A DNA stretch of 39,063 bases. Origin: Acanthaster planci (taxonomy: Eukaryota > Echinodermata > Asteroidea > Valvatida > Acanthasteridae). Of the stretch, positions 1-11,648 are shown in pieces. A model generated the notes under the pieces. That model searched no databases. It was not told where the DNA came from and was given only the letters and a program-made list of their open reading frames with translations. How positions within the stretch are numbered: position 1 is the first letter of the stretch; every line of letters starts with the position of its first letter. Both the position numbers and the translations under genes were made by a program. Location: assembly GCF_001949145.1 (NCBI RefSeq), contig NW_019091471.1, positions 290,403 through 329,465 of the forward strand, in the 5' to 3' direction.

Positions 1-357
1 GCGTTTTTTTTTTTTTTTTTTTTAGAGTGGCGGGGTATTCTGCAATTACTCCCTTCGTCGCGCGCGGTTCGTAATCGTGACGCCACTAAAGTTTAAACCA
101 CGCCCACTGCACAAGATACACGACCATGACACAGGTACGTTAGTTGCGGTCAATTGTCGTTATTTTTTCTTTTGATTTTACGTATCGAGTCACAAAAATT
201 TGCAGTCTGAAATGTCTGAATTTAACATACCTTTATGTATTTTGTGTCTTAACTCCTTACTTTCAATCGTCTGATCGTATTAAGAATTGAAGCTGACACA
301 TACAGCCTCGTTTTCAAACGTGGGAGTGCGCAGGTCGACGCTAAAAGTGTCGTTTTG

Positions 358-385
358 GGATCCCTCTATAGGGATCCCTCTATTC
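358..385 (+). repeat. Two tandem copies of a 14-bp unit
   Basis: GGGATCCCTCTATA is followed directly by GGGATCCCTCTATT. The unit contains the palindrome GGGATCCC. Confidence 0.7.
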
Positions 386-867
386 CTCATGGGTTTTCCT
401 CCCACCTCTTAAACAGTGACTGCTTCTCATTGCCTGCTCACAGGTTTCTTGAGGCTTACAAGCTACAGTGCCTAGGGCACTTTAATTTTGTGGAATCCTT
501 GGTTTGAATAACAACAATGATAACCAAACTTAGTGCGGGGTGCCAAAAATTTTTTGGGTGGCCAAGTTTTAATTGTTTTTATAAAATAAACTGTTGTGCC
601 TTTCTTAGAAGGTATGCGCCAGCTAAAATTTTTGGGGTTTTGCACGTTTTTTGGAGGAAGGAAACTGAAATAGTCCCCCAGATCGCCCTACTCTCATTAT
701 TTTTCGACGAAAATCTCGCAGGGGGGGGGGACAGGGCCCCTGCTACCCCTTAAGATAAGGCAGGGGTAAATGAGTCAATCACGCGAGAATATAAGGTATC
801 AATCCGCGCATTTGTGTAGTCTAGTAGGTCAGCATCGACTGATATGACTAAACGTTTGCTGGGTACA

Positions 868-1022
868 GTCACCATGCACTCGACTCGACTCAAGTTCGAC
901 TCGAGGAGCAATTTTTGGCGACTGGACTCATGTCATGACGGGTAAATGACTCGACTCAGTCACTGCGAGCAAATGAGTCGACTCGATTCGAGCCCGTCGT
1001 CAGGAGACTCGACTCAACTGAA
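868..1022. repeat. CGACT/ACTCG-rich degenerate minisatellite, left block
   Basis: Many overlapping copies of ACTCG and CGACT, including TAAATGACTCGACTCA at 943-958. A second block of the same flavour lies at about 1896-1996. Confidence 0.65.
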
Positions 1023-1361
1023 CACTCGTATCTTGTGCTTCTGCACTATATAGCATTTTGTAATACTAACCGGAACTGTAAAATGTATTTCTCAATTCAG
1101 GGTGTCATCCTTATTCGGGTGATTTTTTTTTTATTGATTAGGAACTTGGGGGAAGGCCAGCTAAATTTATGATTTCACAAAAATCCTGCCCTGATTTTAA
1201 AACATGGCGAATACAGACCAACAATTGAAATATTCAGAAAGAGATTTCACGGCGTTGTCAGTAGTCAGGGAAAAACTATAGACCAGAAGCCAATCCAGAT
1301 AATAAAATCGAGTTTCACTTCTATTATCTGCGAACCAGCTTTACAGGTCCCCCGTCCTGCG

Positions 1362-1792
1362 GTTCTAAAGCGGACAGGCAAATGTCGTGTGTGAAGTTTG
1401 AACGCCGCGTTATGGTGAATGTGAGTTTGAAAGTCGTGTTTTTGAATTTGATCGTCGTGTTTGTGAGGGGTCAGGGGCAATTTCATGAATCATTAGCATG
1501 ATTTGTTTCCCTTGATAAAAAACAGGGTTAACAACCAAAATGTCCATGTGTTGTATACTGCCTGAGATGGTGTTCAGCTGATGTTCGCTTATCATAGAAA
1601 TGCCCGGATTTTCGGCTGGTAACCTGTTTTTCAGGACGATAGTACTGTGCTGAGCCAATTTTTGTGCTAAGCAGCTTCGTGAAATTGGCCCTGACCACTC
1701 ACAAACACGACGTTCAACCTCAAAAGCACGACGTTCCAACTCACAAACACGACATTCAAACTCACACGACGTTTGCCTGTCCGCTTTAGAAC
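1362..1792. mobile_element. 431-bp foldback / MITE-like near-palindrome
   Basis: The two halves are inverted copies centred on TCAGCTGA at 1574-1581. The outer ends pair as GTTCTAAAGCGGACAGGCAA (1362) with its complement ending at 1792. Inner parts pair as CAGGGGCAATTTCATGAA with TTCGTGAAATTGGCCCTG. The outer arms contain degenerate short repeats around CACAAACACGACGTT. No transposase ORF is present, so any movement would be non-autonomous. I saw no clean target-site duplication. Confidence 0.72.
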
Positions 1793-1895
1793 ACCATACT
1801 ATCCCAATAATTATTAACTAAGAAAAATAACAATAATAAGGTGTCCGGGGATTATGTAGGGAACGGGAACCAGTCTTTTTAAAATTATGTTGAAA

Positions 1896-1996
1896 TTCGA
1901 CTCGAATTGATTCGACCAAAATACTTGACTCGACTCGACTAGTTCTTACCTATCGACTCGACTTGAGTCATTACGTTAAATGACTCCACTCAACTC
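1896..1996. repeat. CGACT/ACTCG-rich degenerate minisatellite, right block
   Basis: Same pentamer vocabulary and orientation as the block at 868-1022. It includes TAAATGACTCCACTCA (1977-1992), a direct repeat with one mismatch of 943-958. The two blocks bracket the foldback at 1362-1792. Confidence 0.62.
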
Positions 1997-3837
1997 AAAG
2001 CATAACATGTGGTGACTTGTTACAACTCGGTTGTCACGTTTGTTGCCATGGTTTCGTTCCTCATCTGAGTCATTTTGCCAGTCAAGATTGGCCGCATTCG
2101 GGGTAGGGTACAGAAGAATTTCCAGGCACAAATCCAGGGGGGGGATTGGGTCGCCCCCCCCCCGCTGCTCATTGCCGATTTGTGTTTCTTCTGAAGGTGT
2201 ATATAGACCCCCTTAAACCATAAACCATGTAGGGTCTATTTAGTTTTGCGTGTACTGTTAAGATCAACGGCGAAAACTACGTGTATTACCCCTCCTTGTA
2301 CGACCCCCCCAATCCTGGATTGGCCCCTGATTTCTAATTCAGTTTTAAAGCAAATTAGTGCTCTTATCCAAATTAAAAGATTAACAAATGAACATAATTA
2401 TCGTATTATTTGCCTCACATGAATAAAGAAGGCAGCGAGTTTGTGTTCATAATCTTTGGACATCATACGCCTGCACGAGCTATCAGAAAGCCTAAGTGGG
2501 GCCAATTATAAATGCAAATAAATGCAAAATACTACAGTCCTCATTCCAAACGATATCAGCATTAAAAGCGGAGACGAAAATGAACGGTAATCCAAAAATC
2601 GTCACAAAAAATAACAATTTAGTTGCGATATCTATAAAGACAAGACACGATGAAACGAATTGCTGTGAAGCAGTAGCGTAAATTCGGGCTGGGAACGGGG
2701 GGGGGGTTGTACCGTGATGTGGGGGATGACTTGACCGGCCTTGGAAAGTAAGTATCGGCTCCGAGCAGGAACAAAAGAGCGCGTGTTTTTAAATGAAATT
2801 GACAGCCGCTTGTATGGTACTGCTGAACCTCGAATCAAAAGGCGTATTATGCATGAATTCTTAAAAACTATTCTCCCTCTTTTAGTATCAATGAATACAT
2901 TTTTCTGTTGTTTGTAAATCCAAAAATTCTCCACAATTCGCCTTATTTTTTTCATCACGAAAAAGTAGGGGAAAGGGGAAATGATTCAAAAGCCCATCTC
3001 CCCGATCAGAAAGTACGAGGAGAGATAAGTACCCCATCCCCCAGGGGTTACGCCCATGCTATGAAATGACTATGTTGTCGTATTTTTGTGTTCTTTTACG
3101 CAACGCAAGTTTGATTTCCCCCAGACAATCACATAATGAGATGGAAACAAGCCTTTTTTAAAATCTCAAACATTGCTTTATGAGAGGTGTGCCTCAGCTA
3201 TTAAACATATTTTTAAAGCTATACTGCGGGAGAGTTGAAATTTGAAGGCGTGCGGAGCTAGCTCTTCAGGGCTATACAGTTTCTGGCTTCGCGTGCAACA
3301 TTCTTAAAGGACACTGTGTAGAAGCACTTTTGATGAAAAAACGGCACTTAAAAAAATGACAATCATCGTTATCGCTGGGTATTACGTCACGATCTAGCAG
3401 TTACGTCATTGTGGAATATTGTTGATATGTACCCAATGGGTTTTGCTCCAGTGTTAACTTTAAGTCTGCTACCGCTTTCCGTTATCGTATACCGCGCATA
3501 ATTGTAAATAGGCCTTTTTACGACAACATCATCAAAAGTATACGTCTCCTATATTAATTATACGTTTTCTTTGAGTACATCGTGGATGACATTTCATTTA
3601 CTTTGCTAAGTAGGGTGATTTCCCAGGGGAATCCTAACCAGAATGCACCGATGATTAGATAGAAACCATTTCAATATAGTTCATTATGTATTCCTTGCAT
3701 ACAAGCACAATTAAATCTTAAAATCTGCTTTTTTTATTCATTATCTACTGCACGTCTTCACTTGCTGCTGGTTTGTTGGAAGGAATTATCGAATTCAAGA
3801 AGGACATCGACTGACAATGGATCGTATGAATAAAAAC

Positions 3838-4562
3838 TACCAAATGCCCTTAAGTTCGAGCAAACAGCAAAAGCATTTACTCAGAAGTAAAACCATTAAG
3901 AATAAGCAAATGCTTGTACGAATAAAATGTTTCTTTTACTATTCAGCATCCACTTGTATAAATATTAGCAAATGCCTTATGCTTGTGGCTGACTGCACTG
4001 CCGAATGGCTTTGCACAATAGGGCTTCCATTATTTGCACGAACATCTACACGTACGTACATGTACAGACACACACAGTGTAACTGAAGCGCCGTATCTTT
4101 GAGACTTCGGCATGGCAGATGAGCATAATGGCAGTAATTTTGATCGCAAAAACCTTGAAGAATATTGCTTTGCCGCACTCAAATAGGTACAACTGCCTTC
4201 ATCTGGTTTCTTGAAATCCCCTCCGAAAGGCATACAGCGTTTCCTTTCGAATGGCATTCATGAACGCTGCCAGTTTGAACATTAGTAAATGCTCCTCGTT
4301 TTCAAGCTTGCCCTGACCCAGTCTTGAAAAAGTCAGGTAAATACTCCAATGCTGTAGAACTTACTCAAAACGAAGCAACTGCTGTTCTATAAACCACCTT
4401 GTTGACATTATGCATGTCAAGCACAAGCTTAAAGAGTAAAAAGTAAATACTTTTACTTTTTAGCAGTTGCACTGAAGTAAAAGCATTTGCTTCGTTATTA
4501 CTTATGCAAACACGAGTAAATGCTTTAAAAATGGTAGCACATGTAAAAGCAAATGCTGTGTT
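3838..4562. repeat. Cluster of GTAAATGC / AGCAAATGCT-like motifs
   Basis: About ten scattered copies of GCAAATGC, GTAAATGC or the reverse AGCATTTGCT, for example near 3841, 3873, 3906, 3966, 4284, 4336, 4445, 4480, 4511 and 4545. The densest part is 4430-4562. Spacing is irregular, and small ORFs crossing it look accidental. Confidence 0.55.
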
Positions 4563-7220
4563 TTATTCATATGACCCAATATCACGGAATAGATTGACAA
4601 CAATATCAGTATAGACTGATATGAAGGGCAGATCCAGAGGGCAACAGCGGCCACACCCCATCCCCAAAAGAACGCATTTTTCTATTAATGAAAGAAATGC
4701 AGCTTTCCCTTCCTTCAAAGTGTGTAAACAACACCAAACTGTAGCCTCGATCGCCAATAAGGCCATTAAAGGTTACCTTTAAAAACAGCAACATTTTGCT
4801 CTCCCCAATACCCGCCGCCGAAAATTTGGTTCCGGATCCGCCGCTGGGTATGCTTGGTGTATTATACACACGATGCTCCTTGCAATGGACGGCAAAATAC
4901 ATTTTCTTTCATCGAGTTCGCGAATTAAAGTCCCACCAAAACTATGAATAACTGTGCTATGGTTGCATTTTCTTGTCCAACATTTCTTACCGATTAAAAT
5001 TATTATTATTTTATTATGTTTATGGGGGAGGGCTTTGAACAGAGGAAAACCAACTCTTCCCTTTTTTCCAAAACTTGCACTGTTTAATAACTGTATACTG
5101 AACCTATATAGGCTACATCCCAGGCCGGTGATAGCGTGTATAGCGTTATCACCGTATCCCAAGCTTTAAAAATGATATTTGTAATCCCGGTATATTAATG
5201 GACCATAATTCATTAACCTAACAACGAATTTACGGCTAACTTGCAGAAACACCCTGTTTTCCTAAAAAAAAAAATAATAAAAAAATGAAGTACAAAAAGG
5301 GGAATTACTTTACCATGATAACTTGTGTAGTCGATGTGCTTCCGTCTTGGCGCTGTTGTTGAGAGGCCTTGTGGTGGAACAGACACGGGATATTTTGTGA
5401 AGCATCAGACAGGTAACTTCGTGGTTAATTGGTCCACCAGGGAACAGACAAAACGTTTGCATTTATAGCGCACGAGGTTCGCGCATGTGCAGTAAAAAGT
5501 ACGGACTTCTAATGGCACTGATTTCTTGGTCTCACTTACATGTACTTTGTTCAGTGTCGTTTTTATTAAGCCACTCTCTTTTTTGTTTAAATACTTTGAT
5601 CTTATAAATTGTTTCAGACAACAGAGCTTTGTGGCCTCACCCATCTGTGCATATCTTGATACCCCTCGTTCGAGTTACAATTCCCTGACCTTTGTCAATT
5701 CTCTAAGCAATTAATCAATAAGCAACTTTGCTCATCAATCTAGTCAGTTTAGGATGCACAACTTGAACAGGATATCACTTTTCACAGAATAACATTACAG
5801 CAACACCGTCCTCATTTGTTAGAGAAGCAAAAAAAAATTCAAGTGCTGAAATAAGTGGATTTTTCAAAACAGCTTGCAAAAATAGTTCTCAACCATTATA
5901 TAAAAGTCGTACAAAGTTCCACAAAATGTGAATCCAAGAAGAAAAATCATCACATGGACAGTCAATACACTAACTCAAAACAGAATTAAAAACTATATAA
6001 AAATATTGACGAAAGCGGGATTATTTTCCTTGGTAAGCCCCAGCAGAGTTCTCTTTCTTCGTGATTCAGGTTTTAATTCGTAAGCTCGTGGTGGCAATAC
6101 GCAAGCTGTACCTGGAAATGAAATGTGCAGAAATTAACGTAATTTGCCCATGTGAAAAGTCATCGAGTTTCATCATGACCTAAAGCTTGAACGCAAAGAA
6201 CAAATAATACGCTCTCAATATGTACTGTAAATCTCGAGGGACCACGTGTAGAATCCTCGTTATCTAATGTTATACCGGAGATTGCAGTGCTTGTGTTTGT
6301 TCCTGATAATTAACAGAGTTGGTCCTTCTCTATGTAATTATGTATAATGAGATCTTTACTTCTGTACCGGAACAGCTGTTGGACATCTAGTGTAGAGGGT
6401 TTGCATGGCCGCCATTTTGCAGGCCAATGTTTTTGTTCCACAGGGTATGCACAAAGGAGTTTCCCTGTGGAAAAACCTGTTCTGGATAAAAAGACAAGAT
6501 GGATACCTTTCAAAGCCCCTAATTCTGATAAACAAAATCATGAAAAATTGTAAGTAGTGCTCCAGGTCAGTGTAGGTAAAAGCCCTGCCCCTTTTAACCC
6601 AATTGACCGATCAGAAGCCAGTATTTTGCCTCATTAGCATAAGTTGTGGCGGGATTGAGGAGAGAATGTGATGACGCAAGTGGCCATGAGATAGGAGGCT
6701 AGTACTCAGTGGGGACTAGGCAGGTGTCTATTTATGAATATTTTTCGGGGGCGCACAAAAACTCTGTAAACTAAGGAATAGTCACTCCAATTTGCTGTGG
6801 ACAGACTAGAGGCTGGGAGAGTATTTTTTTCCTAGGAGAGTCAGGGGCATTATGGGCGTGGTTAACTGTAAGTTTGATCGACACTGAAACTGGACACTGA
6901 AATTTAAATGCCAAGTTAAATGTATTGAACACATATGACGATCAGCACGGGCAAACACGCCACTTTTGAATTTAGGCTTACAACCATGCAGATGTGCGTT
7001 TGCTTTTAGCGTTAAAATAGCACAGTGTGCAAAGTTAGAACATCGCATTGCGCAGGGTTTGATATGAACCTTGCAATATGGTTATATCACATACTGTTTG
7101 TTGTCATGGATCGACCAATCAGAACCGAGAATTCAAGTTTATCTGAAGATAATGTTTATAATTGTGTCTGTGGATTGGTCAGAGCCAACCTCATTCCCAT
7201 GGGTACGTTCCCAATGTGCC

Positions 7221-7258
7221 CTGCGCGTTCTAAATTGCTAGTAAAGGAACGCGCGCAG
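7221..7258. repeat. GC-rich hairpin
   Basis: CTGCGCGTTC (7221-7230) pairs with GAACGCGCGCAG (7247-7258) across a 16-nt loop, with a two-base bulge. An inverted pair of CCAAT boxes (about 7111 and 7173) lies just upstream. Confidence 0.5.
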
Positions 7259-9061
7259 CCCATGGAATCGATCGGTTGAATCAGAGTTCAATTAATGAAT
7301 GGGGCGAGGCATAATCCGTCAGTCTATTTTTTGCTAACCTGTCTCAAAAAAAATGGGCGTTTAGCGAGAACAGTGTGTCCGATGTTCACAACATTGGCGT
7401 CCAAATGATTACACAGACACAACTGGAAACACCTTCAGGCAGAGGCGTAAATCTTTGCTGGAAATTGGGAACACACCCCATCCCCCGAGATTTTCGCCCA
7501 TGCCTTCAGGGTCGGCGCGATATAATACACAACGAATCTCCCATGTGTGCCGGTAGTTTTCCAGGGTCTGCCTGATTTGTCCGAGCAGTATTGAATCTTG
7601 GACCTGTATGCATGTTATTTTCCTTGGTAGGTTCTCGAATCAGTATCCAAAACCTCTGCTCTTTAAGTCAAGGATTTAGGCCCTGTGCTTTCAAACAGAA
7701 ATAATCACCTCATCCCGATGGGACCATGGTACTTCCTTGGTGACCAATAAACAACAAAGCCACAGCCAATTTAGATGTAAATTACATTGTACATCTCCCA
7801 TGCGGGGTTAATTTGTCAAAAAAAAAAAAACCAAACAAACAACGACAAAACAGCGGGCTGTCGTCTTGGCTGATCCAGCGGTGGTCAACCGGGGCCATGC
7901 CCGCCCCTTCAAGTGTTTGTTTAAAAAAAAATTCCAAGATTATTTTTGAGGAAAGAGGCTAAAAATCACCAAAATTTTGTCTCAGTCCCAGAAAGGCCAA
8001 AATTTTGGCTCCCTTCCACTTGGTTTTGGATCCACCCTTATCGTCTTGAATAAAATCAAATACATGTAAGCCCAGAGTTCGAACGACATCTACAACAAAC
8101 TCTCACCTCAAGATATGCTATATGTAGTTACAAAACATTTTTTCACCTAATTTTATTTCATTTCATTCCAAAGACACTTGGTAATTAATTCACAGTTTTC
8201 TTTATATACCAAGTAAATGCCCCATGCAACATCCAGATAACAGGTCCAAATCAAATGGCTACGGATGTAAATCTAATACGAGAAAGGCAGAAACGGCAAT
8301 GTTTGTTGTCTTGCGATTGAGGATAACTTATAAGGAAAACATTCGGCCGAAGCATGCATCACAGCACGGTAAAATCCTCACCCAGGAAAACTCAATCAAT
8401 CTTTCGGGTAAAAACCGGAGAAAAATGTGTAACGGGACCACCGAGCCTGGGGCTACGCGCCTGATTTGCATAGCCTACAAGTCAAGGCGCAGGTTGCATC
8501 CCAGATGCTACAGGGTAACACAAACCACCACGCGCTTTTTGTGATAAATGTAAGAACACGGTGTGCCACGCACGACTTGACTAAAGCCTATAGGCTTCGC
8601 ATTTGGTGAAAATATACCATTCCATTACCTTTCCGCGAACAGCACTTTGTTCTAAAGCAAAAGGCTACTGTAATGCTTTCAGACACTGAAAGCCCTAAAA
8701 ATGAAACAACTTTTACGCAAAACAGTGAACACTCGCGAAATGATCAACGGATCAACAGATCTTCCAGGCTATAATTACCATGCATGAAGACCGAAATGTC
8801 CTCGCACCGTACAGTCCGTAAATGTACATGTACATCGCACAGGAAAACAAGCTTACTCCGAAAGCCAAAGATTTACTGAAGGATATCAAGCCGTTTTAGA
8901 CGAAGTTTGGACGTCATTGTACGAAAGCCCACTGCCATGAACCGTACAGTTTCGATACTAAGTGAAGTGTTGGGTTTTACAGGATATCACCCCCCCTAAA
9001 TTCGTTGTCACTGGATTTTTTTCCAGCGCTCATTTTTACAAGATAATTATTTTCCAATTCT

Positions 9062-9314
9062 TTTTTACGAGATCTATTTTTCCACACAGAAGCATATCAC
9101 TGCCAACGTTGAAACGACTTGTATCGTTTCAACGACTTATCTCGTTTAAACGACTATCTCGTTAAATAGGAAAAGTGTTTTCAAGAAGTCGTCTACACGA
9201 TTTCAAGTTATTTAAAGCTGGTGGTGATACGCTTCTGCAGGAAAAAGATATCTCGTAATAACGATTGCATGTATTTAAAAAATAAACAATATTATTAATC
9301 ACATCTCGTAAAAA
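9062..9314. mobile_element. 253-bp foldback with CTCGT core, MITE-like
   Basis: A perfect 12-bp terminal inverted repeat, TTTTTACGAGAT (9062-9073) and ATCTCGTAAAAA (9303-9314), encloses several ATCTCGT / ACGAGAT copies. Inside, at about 9107-9163, is a tandem array of three copies of an 18-bp unit close to CGTTTMAACGACTTATCT. Confidence 0.6.
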
Positions 9315-10936
9315 TGAAATCGGAAAAAATACACTTCACTTTTTGAAAATGTATAACTTGATGGTTCTACAGGGCCTTCGTATCCATGAAATCTTTTTTC
9401 TTACTTCCAGCGCCCCCCCCCCATTTCCTGGGCTGCGGCAGTCATTCTAGGCTGCATTTCAGAGGGGCTGGAATTCACGCTACACCGGAACCCGTACCAT
9501 CAGTGCACCAATTGAACACCTGCCCGGTGTGTCGGTGTATTTAGTCTGCGTCTAGGTTCCTCTGGACGCCCTGGTCTTTGCAGTCAAATTTTAATTTAGC
9601 TTTTAAAGAAATCTTGAAGATTATCATGGGAAGATATACAAGGCGATTTCTGCCACTCCCGAAACTCCACTGCGAAAGGAAGGGACGTCACAATTTAAAC
9701 AAAATCACACTGCCTTCCATTAACAACAAATGTTAAAAACTATTGTTAAACCCCCACCAAGTTCGATCATTTTTATTTCTCTGCAAGGGTAATACTCGTC
9801 TTGTGATCAACATCAGCAATATTGCAAATAGAATTTCTTCCAAGCATCTAATTATACTCCCATCTTTGTACATCATTTGCTTAATACTGATTTTCCGCCC
9901 AATCCTACGATTTCTTTTATAGATATTTCTGGCCAAAAGGAAATTTGCACCCTGCCGTGAAAGCTGTGCTTAATATTAGAATTCGGGCATAATTCAAATT
10001 CGTTTTTCAGATAAGAGAGTAATTTTGAACCAATCCAAAGTTGAAGGTCTATGCCATTCGTTTTAAGTAATTGTTCATAAAGTGGTCAGTTAGTGATGGC
10101 TTATTCGCATGCTATGTTGTATTTTTTGGTTTCATTTCTGTCAATTCTATTTATTACATTGTGCATTAAAACCCAAATATGCTCTGATTTTTGGGGGGGA
10201 ATTCATGTGAACTACAACTTGCCTTTCCTTCGAAATTAGCAGACTGGTTAGAATCTTCTTTATAAGCATTCATCAGATTGTGACTAGCATTGTTGCTAGA
10301 GGTAAATCAGAGATACATGTCTAAAAATGCAAGCTGTTGGATTAGGCTTTAGTGTAAGAAAAAGGTAGCTTCAAGGGGCAGTGGTAAAAGCTGTACTAAA
10401 ATGAATAAAAAAGTGCCACCTCTCTGCTCAACTAGATTCCGATGTGAAAAAGAACATCCCGAGAGAACAAGTCACCCATGGACAAAGTTGTCATCAACTT
10501 TATAATGCAAATCGTCACATATTGAGCACCGATTCGTCACAAATCACCTGGCCTTATGATACAAGCTTGTCAGATGAACTCTAAGGATTGTCCTTTCAGT
10601 CTTTGCTTGTTCCTCATCCCCTGTTCCTTGCAACTTGAATCTTTAACTAGTTAATGACCAGATCACAGCTTTGTCAGGGGCTCCGTGCGTGTTGTGAGTT
10701 AAACAGGCAAGATGGCCATGTGTACATCCCCCTCCCATTCTCAATGCAGTGAAGTTAACGTTTTCTGGACTCCCCTGTATTTCAGGAAATGTACATGCAG
10801 CATAAAATGATGTGGTCTGCTATTTTTCAAGTCAAAGTAAAGCACCAGGGGACCATGACATCCAGTATTGATGAGAATTCAAGAAAACTCATGTGAAAAT
10901 GGCTTTTTGCCCTCCAGTAAGAATGGTTAAAATGAT

Positions 10937-10942
10937 TTTATT
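10937..10942 (-). promoter_or_regulatory. Candidate poly(A) signal for the SLC25A42-like gene
   Basis: AATAAA on the minus strand, about 0.7 kb past the carrier stop codon. It is the first canonical hexamer I noticed downstream of the stop, and it would imply a 3' UTR of about 700 nt. Single hexamers are common in AT-rich DNA, so this is weak. Confidence 0.3.
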
Positions 10943-11648
10943 ACATCCCATAAACAAGTACAGTCATTAAGATGACTAAGGTTGCATCACATGGCATCTT
11001 TTTTTTTTTAAATCAATGTCCAATTAAAAATAGAGGTATTGACACTGAATTGATATATGGTGTTTCTAACGCTGTGTAGAATCTGAGACTGGTGTAGGTT
11101 TCTTGTTGGGTCAGTCACAAGTCCCTGCAAGCCCAACACAGGCCATCAAGTCACAAGCTGTGCGACTGAACTGTCACAAAAGCACTCCTTTATCACTGTT
11201 CACCTTGTTACCTGTGACTGAACCTGCCGAATGATTTGTGATGGGGCTTGACTATAGCCTAGGGGGACGAGATATAAATCAACTACCGACTGCTTTAAGT
11301 TGTGATACGGTGAATCTAATCTCCCTTGGTGATCCGTTGAGCTTTTCATTTTGCTGAAGCAAATCCATTGAGTGCTCCATCTTCTCTCGCCCTTAATTCG
11401 TGAAATTAAACTGCTCAACTGATCCCTTCAGGACACAAGCTTTATATGCACCATTCAAAGCAGTCAACATCTATCCGTCTTTCAAACTTGCAACATCAGT
11501 GATGGAGTTTCACACAAAATTGTCATTACCCACTGTCCAGTGAGCATATTCAGACCCTGAGGTACAGCTGTGAAAATCAGCCAATTAGAAGAAAAAATTG
11601 TTTATACACACGTGAGTGCTTAACTAATGCCATGTCAAGTACGTGCCA

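Larger units (their letters stand above)
1..11640. other. Non-coding / repeat-rich region without a supported gene
   Basis: Open frames here are short (mostly under 110 codons), show no familiar motifs and no consistent splice structure. The start is a poly-T run (4-23). Poly-G or poly-C runs occur near 721, 2152, 2697 and 9411. A YY1-like GCCGCCATTTTG occurs at 6408-6419. A distal exon of an off-window gene cannot be ruled out. Confidence 0.6.
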
